A DNA stretch of 64,000 nucleotides. Source: Clostridium carboxidivorans P7 (lineage in GTDB: Bacteria > Bacillota > Clostridia > Clostridiales > Clostridiaceae). Positions 46,717-54,085 of the stretch are shown here, one piece after another. Position 1 is the stretch's first letter. Every line of letters begins with the position of its first letter. The stretch covers positions 5,518,001 through 5,582,000 of the forward strand of contig NZ_CP011803.1 of assembly GCF_001038625.1 (NCBI RefSeq). The letters are read 5' to 3'. The translations under genes and the position numbers were made by a program. Below the pieces are notes generated by a model. The model worked only from the letters and a program-made list of their open reading frames with translations. It made no database searches and had not been told where the DNA came from.

Positions 46717-48069
46717 ATGAGAGTTACTAATAAAATGCTTGCAAATAATTATTTAACAGATATGAGTGCTAATCTAAATAATCTACAAAGAATTCAGAGG
46801 CAAATGTCAACAGGAAAGAATTTTACAAAGCCTTCAGATGATCCTTTTAATGTAGCTAGATCTATGCAAATGCACACAGCGATAGATGCAAATACACAAT
46901 ATAATAAAAATATAACCAATACTATAAATTGGTTAGATACCACAGATACTGCATTAAATCAACTTGGAAATGTATTTCAAAGCATAAGAGAAAAACTTGT
47001 AGCATCAGGAAATGCAGCTTATGGCTCTGATGAAAGGACTAAAATAAAGGATGAAATAAATCAGAGAATAGGCCAAATAGCTCAAATATTAAATACTACT
47101 TTTGCCGGTGAGTATGTTTTTGGTGGTACAAAAGGAGCATCTAAACCAGTTGATGCGAGCATGGATTCTTCAATTGGTCCAGTAGATAGTACTCTTGGTG
47201 GTGGAGTAGGAACTGTAGGTGGTAAATTTTATGGATCAGGTAATGCTAAGTTTAAAATAGAAATAGCAGAAGTTAACTCTTCAGGAAAGGCTACCAAAAT
47301 AAATGTATCAAAAAGTACTGATAATGGTGCTACTTTTAAAGCAATTTCTTCATCCTCAATTCCGATTAATAAAGATGGAGCTTTTGACATAGGGAATGAT
47401 TTAACTTTTACTATAGCAGATGCATCAAGCAACAAAGCAGCGGTTATAGATGCTACAACAAAACAGAAAACTTCAGATGGAAGTATCTACACTTTTGATT
47501 GCACTTCCTCTGGAAATGCGCAACTTATTTATTGCAAAGAGGATAAAACAGAATTAATTACAGATCCTAATAAAGCAACTACTGAAGATGTTTTACAGTT
47601 CGATATGATATCTAACAAGAGGCAAACAGAAATATCTCAAGGCGTTTTAGTTGAGTATAATGTTTCAGCTTCGGATGTAATAAAGTACGGTGATGGGGAT
47701 AGTGATGATTTGAGAAGTTTGCTTTCTAGAATTATAAATAACTTAGATGGAAAAGATAATGATGGAAATAGTAATGAAAGCATAGCTACTAAAGCTTTAA
47801 CTAATGATGATTTAGCAGATTTAGATAAAGCAATTAAACAGACTTTAAAAATCCGTTCTGAAGTAGGTGCAAAACAAAATAGAATGGATAGTGCTAAAGA
47901 ACAAAATGTTCAAGGAAATGCTGATATGACTGATATACTTTCAAAAACAGAAGATATAGATGTAACTGAAAAGGTTATGGAATTTGCTACAATGCAAACT
48001 GTTTATTTAGCATCATTACAAACTAGTGCAAAGGTATTACAGCCAACACTTATGGACTATATGAGGTAA
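46717..48069 (+). CDS. flgL: Flagellar hook-associated protein 3 FlgL
   Basis: This is the second junction protein, 450 residues. The N-terminal helix MRVTNKMLANNYLTDMSANLNNLQRIQRQMSTGKNFTKPSDDP and the C-terminal NADMTDILSKTEDIDVTEKVMEFATMQTVYLASLQTSAKVLQPTL are diagnostic. Standard FlgL is about 300 residues. Here a domain of about 150 residues (from GTKGASKPVDASMD to about NKATTED) is inserted in the middle, rich in Ser, Thr, Asp and Lys, and would be exposed on the flagellum. AACGAGGTG precedes ATG 46717. Confidence 0.92.
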   Translation: MRVTNKMLANNYLTDMSANLNNLQRIQRQMSTGKNFTKPSDDPFNVARSMQMHTAIDANTQYNKNITNTINWLDTTDTALNQLGNVFQSIREKLVASGNAAYGSDERTKIKDEINQRIGQIAQILNTTFAGEYVFGGTKGASKPVDASMDSSIGPVDSTLGGGVGTVGGKFYGSGNAKFKIEIAEVNSSGKATKINVSKSTDNGATFKAISSSSIPINKDGAFDIGNDLTFTIADASSNKAAVIDATTKQKTSDGSIYTFDCTSSGNAQLIYCKEDKTELITDPNKATTEDVLQFDMISNKRQTEISQGVLVEYNVSASDVIKYGDGDSDDLRSLLSRIINNLDGKDNDGNSNESIATKALTNDDLADLDKAIKQTLKIRSEVGAKQNRMDSAKEQNVQGNADMTDILSKTEDIDVTEKVMEFATMQTVYLASLQTSAKVLQPTLMDYMR

Positions 48070-48100
48070 AGTTAGGAGTTAAGGATAAGAGGGTGTTAAA

Positions 48101-48526
48101 ATGGAACTATCAACAAAATACCATGGAATAAGGAAATATGATCAAAATGATGTTATTATATTTAAAAAAGGAATTCCAGGCTTTGAACATTTGAAAAAAT
48201 TTATTCTTTTCTCAGTAGAAGAAAATGAAGTGTTCAGCATACTTCATTCTATAGATGATGAAGCTGTAGGATTTGTGGTGATTTCTCCTTTCTTTTATAT
48301 TAAAGATTATGAATTTGATTTAGAAGATGAAAAATTAAAAGAATTAGAAATTGAAAAAGAAGAAGATGTTTTAGTTTTAAATACAGTAACTTTGAGTACC
48401 AATATTTCAGATATAACAATAAATTTAAAAGCACCTATAGTAATAAATGTAAAAAATAAAACAGGAGAGCAAATAATATTGGATAATCCTAATTATGTTA
48501 TCAAGCATTTATTATTTAAAAAATAA
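48101..48526 (+). CDS. fliW: Flagellar assembly factor FliW
   Basis: This 141-residue cytoplasmic protein binds free flagellin and, when released, antagonises CsrA, coupling flagellin export to translation. Family features are YDQNDVIIFKKGIPGFEHLKKFILF, FSILHSIDDEAVGFVVISPFFYIKDYEFDLED and VLVLNTVTLSTNISDITINLKAPIVINVKNKTGEQIILDNPNY. AGAGGGTG precedes ATG 48101. csrA follows, the usual pairing. Confidence 0.94.
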   Translation: MELSTKYHGIRKYDQNDVIIFKKGIPGFEHLKKFILFSVEENEVFSILHSIDDEAVGFVVISPFFYIKDYEFDLEDEKLKELEIEKEEDVLVLNTVTLSTNISDITINLKAPIVINVKNKTGEQIILDNPNYVIKHLLFKK

Positions 48527-48599
48527 TTTATATTTTGAAAGGCATAATATATTTAAGAATTACCTTGAGAAATTTTAAAACTCCTGGGGAGATGATGAA

Positions 48600-48818
48600 A
48601 TGTTAGTTATAAGCAGAAAAAAAGGAGAATCTATTTTGCTTGGAAAAGATATAGAAATTACTGTTGTAAAAATAGATGATAGTTCAGTGAAACTTTCTAT
48701 ATCAGCACCTAAAAATATAACAATTTTAAGAAAAGAATTATATAAAGAAGTAGAACATGAAAATATAAATGCAGCAGCTGCAGATATAAGTATACTTAAA
48801 AAGTTAAAAATCAAATAA
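48600..48818 (+). CDS. csrA: RNA-binding translational regulator CsrA
   Basis: This 72-residue homodimeric RNA-binding protein recognises GGA in hairpin loops and blocks translation. It has the canonical MLVISRKKGESILLGKDIEITVVKID, then VKLSISAPKNITILRKELYKEVEHEN. In Bacillus its main target is flagellin mRNA and it is held off by FliW. Here fliW is directly upstream, and a matching hairpin lies in the flagellin leader at 52750-52769. CTGGGGAG precedes ATG 48600. Confidence 0.94.
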   Translation: MLVISRKKGESILLGKDIEITVVKIDDSSVKLSISAPKNITILRKELYKEVEHENINAAAADISILKKLKIK

Positions 48819-48849
48819 TTATATTAATATTGAAAAGGAGTGTTTGAAC

Positions 48850-49241
48850 ATGGAGGTTAAAGGATTAAGTCAAGGAGGACAGGGTGTTTTTGCATCTAAC
48901 GCTTCAGTACAAAGTTTAAATGTTAGTAACAAAGCTCAAAATAGCATTGATTTGAATTTAAAAGTTTCTCAAGATAATAAAACATTAAAAGCGATGAAGG
49001 TAAAGAAAAAAAAATAAGTGAAGTAGAAATAAAACAAGCAGTAGATAAAATGAATAAATTACTTGAAGGAAAACAGACACATGTAGAATATGCACCAGTA
49101 GGTAGGGCAAAACACATGGGAATAAAAATAGTTGATAACGAAACACAAGAGGTAATTCAGGAATTACCTCCTACAAAAATTGTGGAAATGATAGATAAAC
49201 TTTGTGAATTGGCAGGAATAATGGTAGATCAAAGGGTTTAA
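48850..49241 (+). pseudogene. flaG: FlaG family protein, frameshifted
   Basis: FlaG proteins influence filament length. The first frame (48850-49017, 55 residues) starts after AAAGGAG and reads MEVKGLSQGGQGVFASNASV, ending in a lysine run. The conserved FlaG core (SEVEIKQAVDKMNKLLEGKQ, then FlaG-typical IVDNETQEVIQELPPTKIVEMIDKLCELAGIMVDQRV) continues in another frame to 49241. Adding one A in the AAAA at 48987-48990 would give KSDEGKEKKISE and join them into about 130 residues, the normal size. A mutation or a sequencing error is possible; the run is too short for an obvious slippage site. Confidence 0.8.
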
Positions 49242-49287
49242 ATAAACCAATAATTAATAATTTTTAATTATTAAAGGAGGTGCTTCT

Positions 49288-49596
49288 ATGGAATTTAGAT
49301 TAAATAAAATAGAACCTGAAGTACGTCAAAGGGTTAAAGAAACTACTAGCGCTGGTAAAGTTCATACTAAAAGCGGTATATCTATAAACAAGGATAATGA
49401 AAATAAAAATAATAAGAACGGAAATAGTTTTGCTTCTGAACTTGAAAAGGAAAAAGAAAAGAAAAAAAAAGAAAAGAAATTTTTATCTGTTGATGCAGTA
49501 AAAGTTCAAGAAGTAGAAGTGCCAGCATATAAAGAACAGCAAGAAAGCAAATCTCAGGAAGAAATATCAGGACATATTTTAGATGTGAGAAAATAA
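49288..49596 (+). CDS. Small charged protein of unknown function in the flagellar cluster
   Basis: I do not recognise this 102-residue protein. It has no membrane segment or signal. The N-terminus (MEFRLNKIEPEVRQRVKETT) may form a short helix. The middle is very rich in Lys, Glu and Asn, with a KEKEKKKKEKK stretch, and is probably disordered or coiled-coil. The C-terminus EEISGHILDVRK looks structured. TAAAGGAGGTG precedes ATG 49288, a strong site, so it is likely real. Its place between flaG and fliS suggests a role in filament assembly, perhaps an export-related protein. Confidence 0.65.
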   Translation: MEFRLNKIEPEVRQRVKETTSAGKVHTKSGISINKDNENKNNKNGNSFASELEKEKEKKKKEKKFLSVDAVKVQEVEVPAYKEQQESKSQEEISGHILDVRK

Positions 49597-49645
49597 TTAT
49601 TAGAGAATTAGTTTTTTTATTTAATGTTAATTCTCAAGCTTTTAT

Positions 49646-49672
49646 TAAATAATATAGATTTACTTACGATAA
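49646..49672 (+). promoter_or_regulatory. Sigma-28 promoter of fliS-fliD-fliT
   Basis: TAAA (49646-49649), exactly 15 bases, then TACGATAA (49665-49672), 63 bases before fliS. Confidence 0.75.
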
Positions 49673-49734
49673 TACGAATATAGAAATATATTTTAGTACA
49701 ATTCACATTGTTACGTAAAAGGAGTGTTTAAAGT

Positions 49735-50121
49735 ATGTACGCACAAAATGCATATAAAACATATAAAACTAACAGTATAAATTATGCATCAAGAGAGCAA
49801 TTACTACTTATGTTGGTAGATGGAGCTGTAAAATTTTCAAAAATAGGAAGACAGGCAATTATAGATAAAGATGTGAAAAAGGCACATGAAAATATAGTAA
49901 AAACTCAGAACATATTTTTTGAATTAATGGCAACATTAGATATAAATGCAGGTGGAGACTGGGCAAAAAGTTTAATGAATGTATATGATTTTATAGCAAG
50001 AAGACTTATAGATGCTAATATGAAAAAAGATTTGGCCATAATGGACGAGCTTATTCCTTTAATAGAAAATATAAAGGATACCTGGGAACAGGCTTATAAA
50101 CTATCCAAGGGTGGAAAGTAA
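49735..50121 (+). CDS. fliS: Flagellin export chaperone FliS
   Basis: This 128-residue helical chaperone binds the flagellin C-terminus and stops premature polymerisation. Family features are the N-terminal AYKTYKTNSINYASREQLLLMLVDGAVKFSKIGRQAI, DVKKAHENIVKTQNIFFELMATLDINAGGDWAKSLMNVYDFIARRLIDANM and the closing IKDTWEQAY. AAAAGGAGTG precedes ATG 49735. fliD follows after 86 bases under the same sigma-28 promoter. Confidence 0.94.
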   Translation: MYAQNAYKTYKTNSINYASREQLLLMLVDGAVKFSKIGRQAIIDKDVKKAHENIVKTQNIFFELMATLDINAGGDWAKSLMNVYDFIARRLIDANMKKDLAIMDELIPLIENIKDTWEQAYKLSKGGK

Positions 50122-50207
50122 ATTTAAATTATCAATAAATAGTTTCAAGAAATAAGATATAAAATATAAAAATGTTATTTATATTCTAAAAATAGGGAGG
50201 TATAAAT

Positions 50208-52195
50208 ATGAGTGATGTAAGTACTGCTTATTCCGGCACAACTGGAGCAGGTGGAGGAAGTAGATTAAGAATAACAGGTATGGCTTCAGGTCTTGATGTA
50301 GATGCTACGGTAAAAAAAATGTTGACACCTGAGCAGACAGCAATAGATAAGGCTAATCAAACTCAACAGATAAATCAATGGAGAAATGATGCTTATTTAG
50401 ACATTATAAAAGACTTAAAGGATTTGCAAAATACTTATTTTAGTTCAACAAGTGCGGATAGTTTGACAAGAGCGTCTAACTATTCATCATTTGACATTAG
50501 TAGCTCTACACCTGCTGTAGCTACAGCTACAGCAAACTCTGGAGCAGTAGAGGGAACTTATATTGTTAAGGTTAACCAATTGGCAAAGGCAGCTAGTGTG
50601 AGAGGGCAAACCTTAAATAGTCAAGTGAAAATTAATGATATTGCTGGATGGGGGGGGGGGCAGGTAAATCCATAACACTTGATGCAAGTGCAAATCCTAT
50701 AGATATGTCAGGATTTTCAGGAACAACAGCTGCAAGTTTAGCTAGTTATATTAATGGCAAGATAACTGCAGACTCTAGCTTGAGTGGTAAGTTGTCAGCA
50801 TCAGTTGTTTCAGATAGCACTGGGGATTATATTAAATTTAATTCTTTAACAAGTACTAATGTTAAAATTACTGGTACTACTATAAATGACCTTTCAGCAT
50901 TAAGTGGAAATACTATAATATCAACAACATCATCAACGAAGTTGACAGATTTAGGTTCAAATTTAAATACAAGTTTAACTCTAAATCTTAATTATAATGG
51001 AACTAACAAAACTGTTACTTTAGATAATACAAAAGGAGATAAAACTATAGCAGACTTAGCTGCAGCTATAAGTCAGAAAACTGGAGGGGACGTTACAGCT
51101 TCATTAGATGAGGTTACAGGAGCGTTTAAACTACAGACTAAAGCTACAGGAAGTTCTACATCTATTAGTGTTATAACAAATTACTCAAACTCAGGAAGTT
51201 CAGATACAACTCCAGCGTTATCTTCAGCATTAAAGTTAACATTAGGTTCAAGTGATCAGGGTAAAGATGCAAATGTAACAATAACTGCACCTGGAGGAAC
51301 AGCAACAACTGTAACAGAAAGCTCCAATAATTTTACTATGAATAATATTAATTACAGATTAACTAGTGATGATCCTGCTAATAATACAACTAATTTAACA
51401 GTAACTGCCAATGTAGATAAAGTTTTTGATAGAATAGTGGCATTTAAAGATAAATATAATGCTTTGGTAAATAAAATATATACAAAGCTTACAGAAAAGA
51501 AGAGTTCGGACTATCCACCACTTACAGATGCACAAAAAAGTGCAATGAAAGATTCAGATATACAGACATGGAATGATAAGGCTAAGGTAGGAATACTCAG
51601 AAATGATGATAGACTTCAAAACTTACTTTCCGATTTAAGAGGTGTATTTTATACACCTGTAAACGGATCAGCTATGAATTTTGGTAGTAAAAATTTAGGG
51701 TTGGATTTATCGGATGACGTCACAAAACCTGGACAGTTAGAATTTAGATTAGACAATGGTGAGCAAAATTTCAAGGATGCATTACGAAATAATGGAGCAG
51801 ATGTAATGAGTTTATTCTTAAAATCTCCAACAAGCACTGCTAAAATAGGAGATAAGAATTATTATGATACAACTTACAAAGAAGAAGGCATAATGAATAG
51901 AATACAAGATGCTTTAACAAATAACGTAGGGCTTCCAGGCATTGGATTTAGTACGGATACTAAAGGAATATTGACAAAATATGCTAATTTACAAGATGAT
52001 TTTAGCATGTTAGGTTCAGCAGGAACTGGAACTTTAAAGGATCAAATATATCAGCAAACTAATGTTATAAAAACTCTTACTGATAAATTTAAGGATAAAC
52101 AGGAAGCATATTATCAGAAATTCTCAAAACTTGAAACGGCTATGGAAACATTGAATTCCCAACAATCTCAACTTTCTTCACTTTTAGGCCAATAG
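50208..52195 (+). pseudogene. fliD: Flagellar cap protein FliD, frameshifted at an 11-G tract
   Basis: FliD caps the filament and inserts flagellin subunits. The first frame (50208-50675, 155 residues) has the FliD N-terminus (SRLRITGMASGLDVDATVKKML, INQWRNDAYLDIIKDLKDLQ). It runs into eleven G residues at 50650-50660, then stops at 50673. The rest continues from the tract in another frame to 52195 (GAGKSITLDASANPI onward, ending KLETAMETLNSQQSQLSSLLGQ). With 12 or 9 G residues the frame is continuous, giving about 662 residues with a glycine turn at the tract. GGGAGG precedes ATG 50208. The broken product lacks the cap and C-terminal helices, so this copy should not assemble a filament. Confidence 0.88.
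50650..50660 (+). repeat. Poly-G tract of 11 inside fliD
   Basis: Eleven consecutive G residues in a region of roughly 30-35% GC. It is by far the longest G run in the window and sits exactly at the reading-frame break of fliD. Lengths divisible by three restore the frame. Confidence 0.9.
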
Positions 52196-52210
52196 AATGG
52201 AGAATAGCAT

Positions 52211-52552
52211 ATGGAAAATGAACTGGAAAAGGGTTTAAGAGAATATAGAGAGTGTACTATAGAACTTATAGAATGCCTTGAGAAAGAAGATTATGATTCG
52301 TTAGAGTATTTTTTTAATAAAAGACAGCAAATTTTAGATGAACTTAGTAATTCAAATTATACTAAAGAAGAGTTTTATAGAGTTTCACAAGAATTAGAGT
52401 TGTTAGTTTATCATAAAAAACTAAATGATTTGATGATTGAGAAAAGAGATAAAGTAAAACAACAGATTAATAGATTAGCAAAAAACAAAAATGCAAGTAA
52501 TATGTATAATAGAAGAGGATATGGCGCTAAGATATTTAGTAAGAAAATATAA
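52211..52552 (+). CDS. fliT: FliT-like flagellar chaperone
   Basis: This small helical protein of 113 residues lies directly after fliD, the place of the FliD chaperone FliT in most clusters. The pattern EYRECTIELIECLEKEDYDSLEYFFNKRQQILDELSN matches the loose FliT family, a run of amphipathic helices with a conserved hRQxhLDxL-like core. The C-terminus is basic (NRRGYGAKIFSKK). Sequence conservation in this family is weak, so the call leans on context. The ribosome site is poor (GGAGAATAGC). Confidence 0.75.
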   Translation: MENELEKGLREYRECTIELIECLEKEDYDSLEYFFNKRQQILDELSNSNYTKEEFYRVSQELELLVYHKKLNDLMIEKRDKVKQQINRLAKNKNASNMYNRRGYGAKIFSKKI

Positions 52553-52568
52553 AAAAATAAAAAAACAG

Positions 52569-52595
52569 TAAAGTAATATTAAAAAGTAACGATAA
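52569..52595 (+). promoter_or_regulatory. Upstream sigma-28 promoter of fliC
   Basis: TAAA (52569-52572), exactly 15 bases, then AACGATAA (52588-52595). It is the first of two promoters in tandem. Confidence 0.65.
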
Positions 52596-52636
52596 AACTA
52601 ATACAAATATTAAAACAAAAAGAAATAAAAAAACAC

Positions 52637-52663
52637 TAAAGTAGACAAAAATAACTACGATAA
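52637..52663 (+). promoter_or_regulatory. Proximal sigma-28 promoter of fliC
   Basis: TAAA (52637-52640), exactly 15 bases, then TACGATAA (52656-52663). Transcription would begin near 52670, leaving a leader of about 120 bases. Confidence 0.75.
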
Positions 52664-52749
52664 TTAAAGTAGAAGACAAAAAATAAGACAAGCTAAAGAT
52701 CAATTAATCTAGTTAGTAGGCTCAAAGGGCTTAACTATAAATAAAAAAC

Positions 52750-52785
52750 AGTGTACAAGGAAGTGCACTTTAAAAATCAAGGAGG
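52750..52785 (+). promoter_or_regulatory. Predicted CsrA-binding region in the flagellin leader
   Basis: AGTGTAC (52750-52756) and GTGCACT (52763-52769) form a hairpin whose loop is AAGGAA, exposing GGA. The flagellin ribosome site AAGGAGG (52779-52785) is a second GGA site ten bases on. This two-site layout mirrors that known for B. subtilis hag, where CsrA bridges an upstream hairpin and the Shine-Dalgarno. Confidence 0.6.
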
Positions 52786-52793
52786 AATTTATT

Positions 52794-53993
52794 ATGATAA
52801 TTAATCACAACATGAACGCAATGAACGCTCATAGAAACATGGCAATGAACACAAATGCAGCAGGAAAATCAATGGAAAAATTAAGCTCAGGTTTAAGAAT
52901 AAACAGAGCAGGAGATGATGCTGCAGGACTAGCAATCTCTGAAAAAATGAGAGGACAGATCAGAGGTTTTGACCAAGCTTCAAGAAATGGACAAGATTCT
53001 ATATCACTTATCCAAACAGCTGAAGGTGCTTTAAATGAAACTCACAGCATCCTTCAAAGAATGAGAGAACTTGCAGTTCAATCAGCAAATGATACAAATA
53101 CTTCAACAGATAGAACATCTATCCAGGATGAAATCAAACAATTAACTCAAGAAGTAAACAGAATAGCTAATACTACTGAATTTAATACTAAGAAGTTATT
53201 AAACGGAGATTTAAAAGGTGTATCTGATTTCCAAAAAGCTGTTCAAAAATCAGATGTAACATTTGCTAATGGTAATGTTAAGCTTAGTAATACATCAACT
53301 AATCTTAGTGTATTCGCAAAAACAGATGTTATTAGAATTAACTTTGTAAAAACTGTATCAACAGGTGCTACATTCTCAGCAAATACTGCTGGTGGTATAT
53401 CAATTACTACTGTATTAGGTAACATTGATGCATCTAAAGTTACGTTTACTGCTAATGGTGACTTAGTAATTTCTGATGGTACAAATACAATTAAACTTAA
53501 TATGACTAGTGGAAAAGACATAAGAAGTGGAGATACTATAACAATTTCTGTTAAAGCATTTGAGGCTGCAGAGACTGATTCTTCAAAACAAGCTAGAGCA
53601 CAAATAGGAGCTAATGCAGGTCAGGAATTAGGAATAGGCATAGGTGATATGTCATCTAAAGCTTTAGGCCTTCAAAAAACAGATGGAACAGCATTAGATG
53701 TTACTTCACAAGCTAAAGCTTCAGGCGCAGTTACACTTATAAATAACGCAATTGAGAGAGTTTCAACTGAAAGATCAAAACTTGGTGCTTTCCAAAATAG
53801 ATTGGAGCACACAATAAACAACTTGAATACTTCAAGTGAAAACTTACAAGCTTCAGAATCAAGAGTTAGAGATGTAGATATGGCTAATGAAATGACAACT
53901 TACTCTAAGAATAACATCTTAACTCAGGCTGCACAAGCTATGCTTGCACAAGCTAAATCACAACCAGAGCAAGTATTACAATTGTTAAGATAG
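52794..53993 (+). CDS. fliC: Flagellin
   Basis: This is the main filament subunit, 399 residues. The N-terminal D0/D1 helices (MIINHNMNAMNAHRNMAMNT, SMEKLSSGLRINRAGDDAAGLAISEKMRGQIRG, MRELAVQSANDTNT) and the C-terminal partner (LGAFQNRLEHTINNLNTSSENLQASESRVRDVDMANEMTTYSKNNILTQAAQAMLAQAKSQPEQVLQLLR) are standard. Between lies a variable region of about 140 residues rich in Ser and Thr, a likely target of O-glycosylation by the downstream genes. GGAGG precedes ATG 52794. Two sigma-28 promoters and a probable CsrA site lie upstream, and a terminator follows. FliS is the export chaperone. Confidence 0.95.
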   Translation: MIINHNMNAMNAHRNMAMNTNAAGKSMEKLSSGLRINRAGDDAAGLAISEKMRGQIRGFDQASRNGQDSISLIQTAEGALNETHSILQRMRELAVQSANDTNTSTDRTSIQDEIKQLTQEVNRIANTTEFNTKKLLNGDLKGVSDFQKAVQKSDVTFANGNVKLSNTSTNLSVFAKTDVIRINFVKTVSTGATFSANTAGGISITTVLGNIDASKVTFTANGDLVISDGTNTIKLNMTSGKDIRSGDTITISVKAFEAAETDSSKQARAQIGANAGQELGIGIGDMSSKALGLQKTDGTALDVTSQAKASGAVTLINNAIERVSTERSKLGAFQNRLEHTINNLNTSSENLQASESRVRDVDMANEMTTYSKNNILTQAAQAMLAQAKSQPEQVLQLLR

Positions 53994-54024
53994 TATAAGT
54001 TAGTTAAGTTTAGTACAAACTAAG

Positions 54025-54056
54025 GGCTGATCAGGAAATGATCAGCCTATTTGTTT
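54025..54056 (+). terminator. Terminator after flagellin
   Basis: GGCTGATCA (54025-54033) pairs with TGATCAGCC (54039-54047), followed by TATTTGTTT. Confidence 0.8.
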
Positions 54057-54085
54057 ATTAAGATACTTTAAAATGAGGTGAAAAT

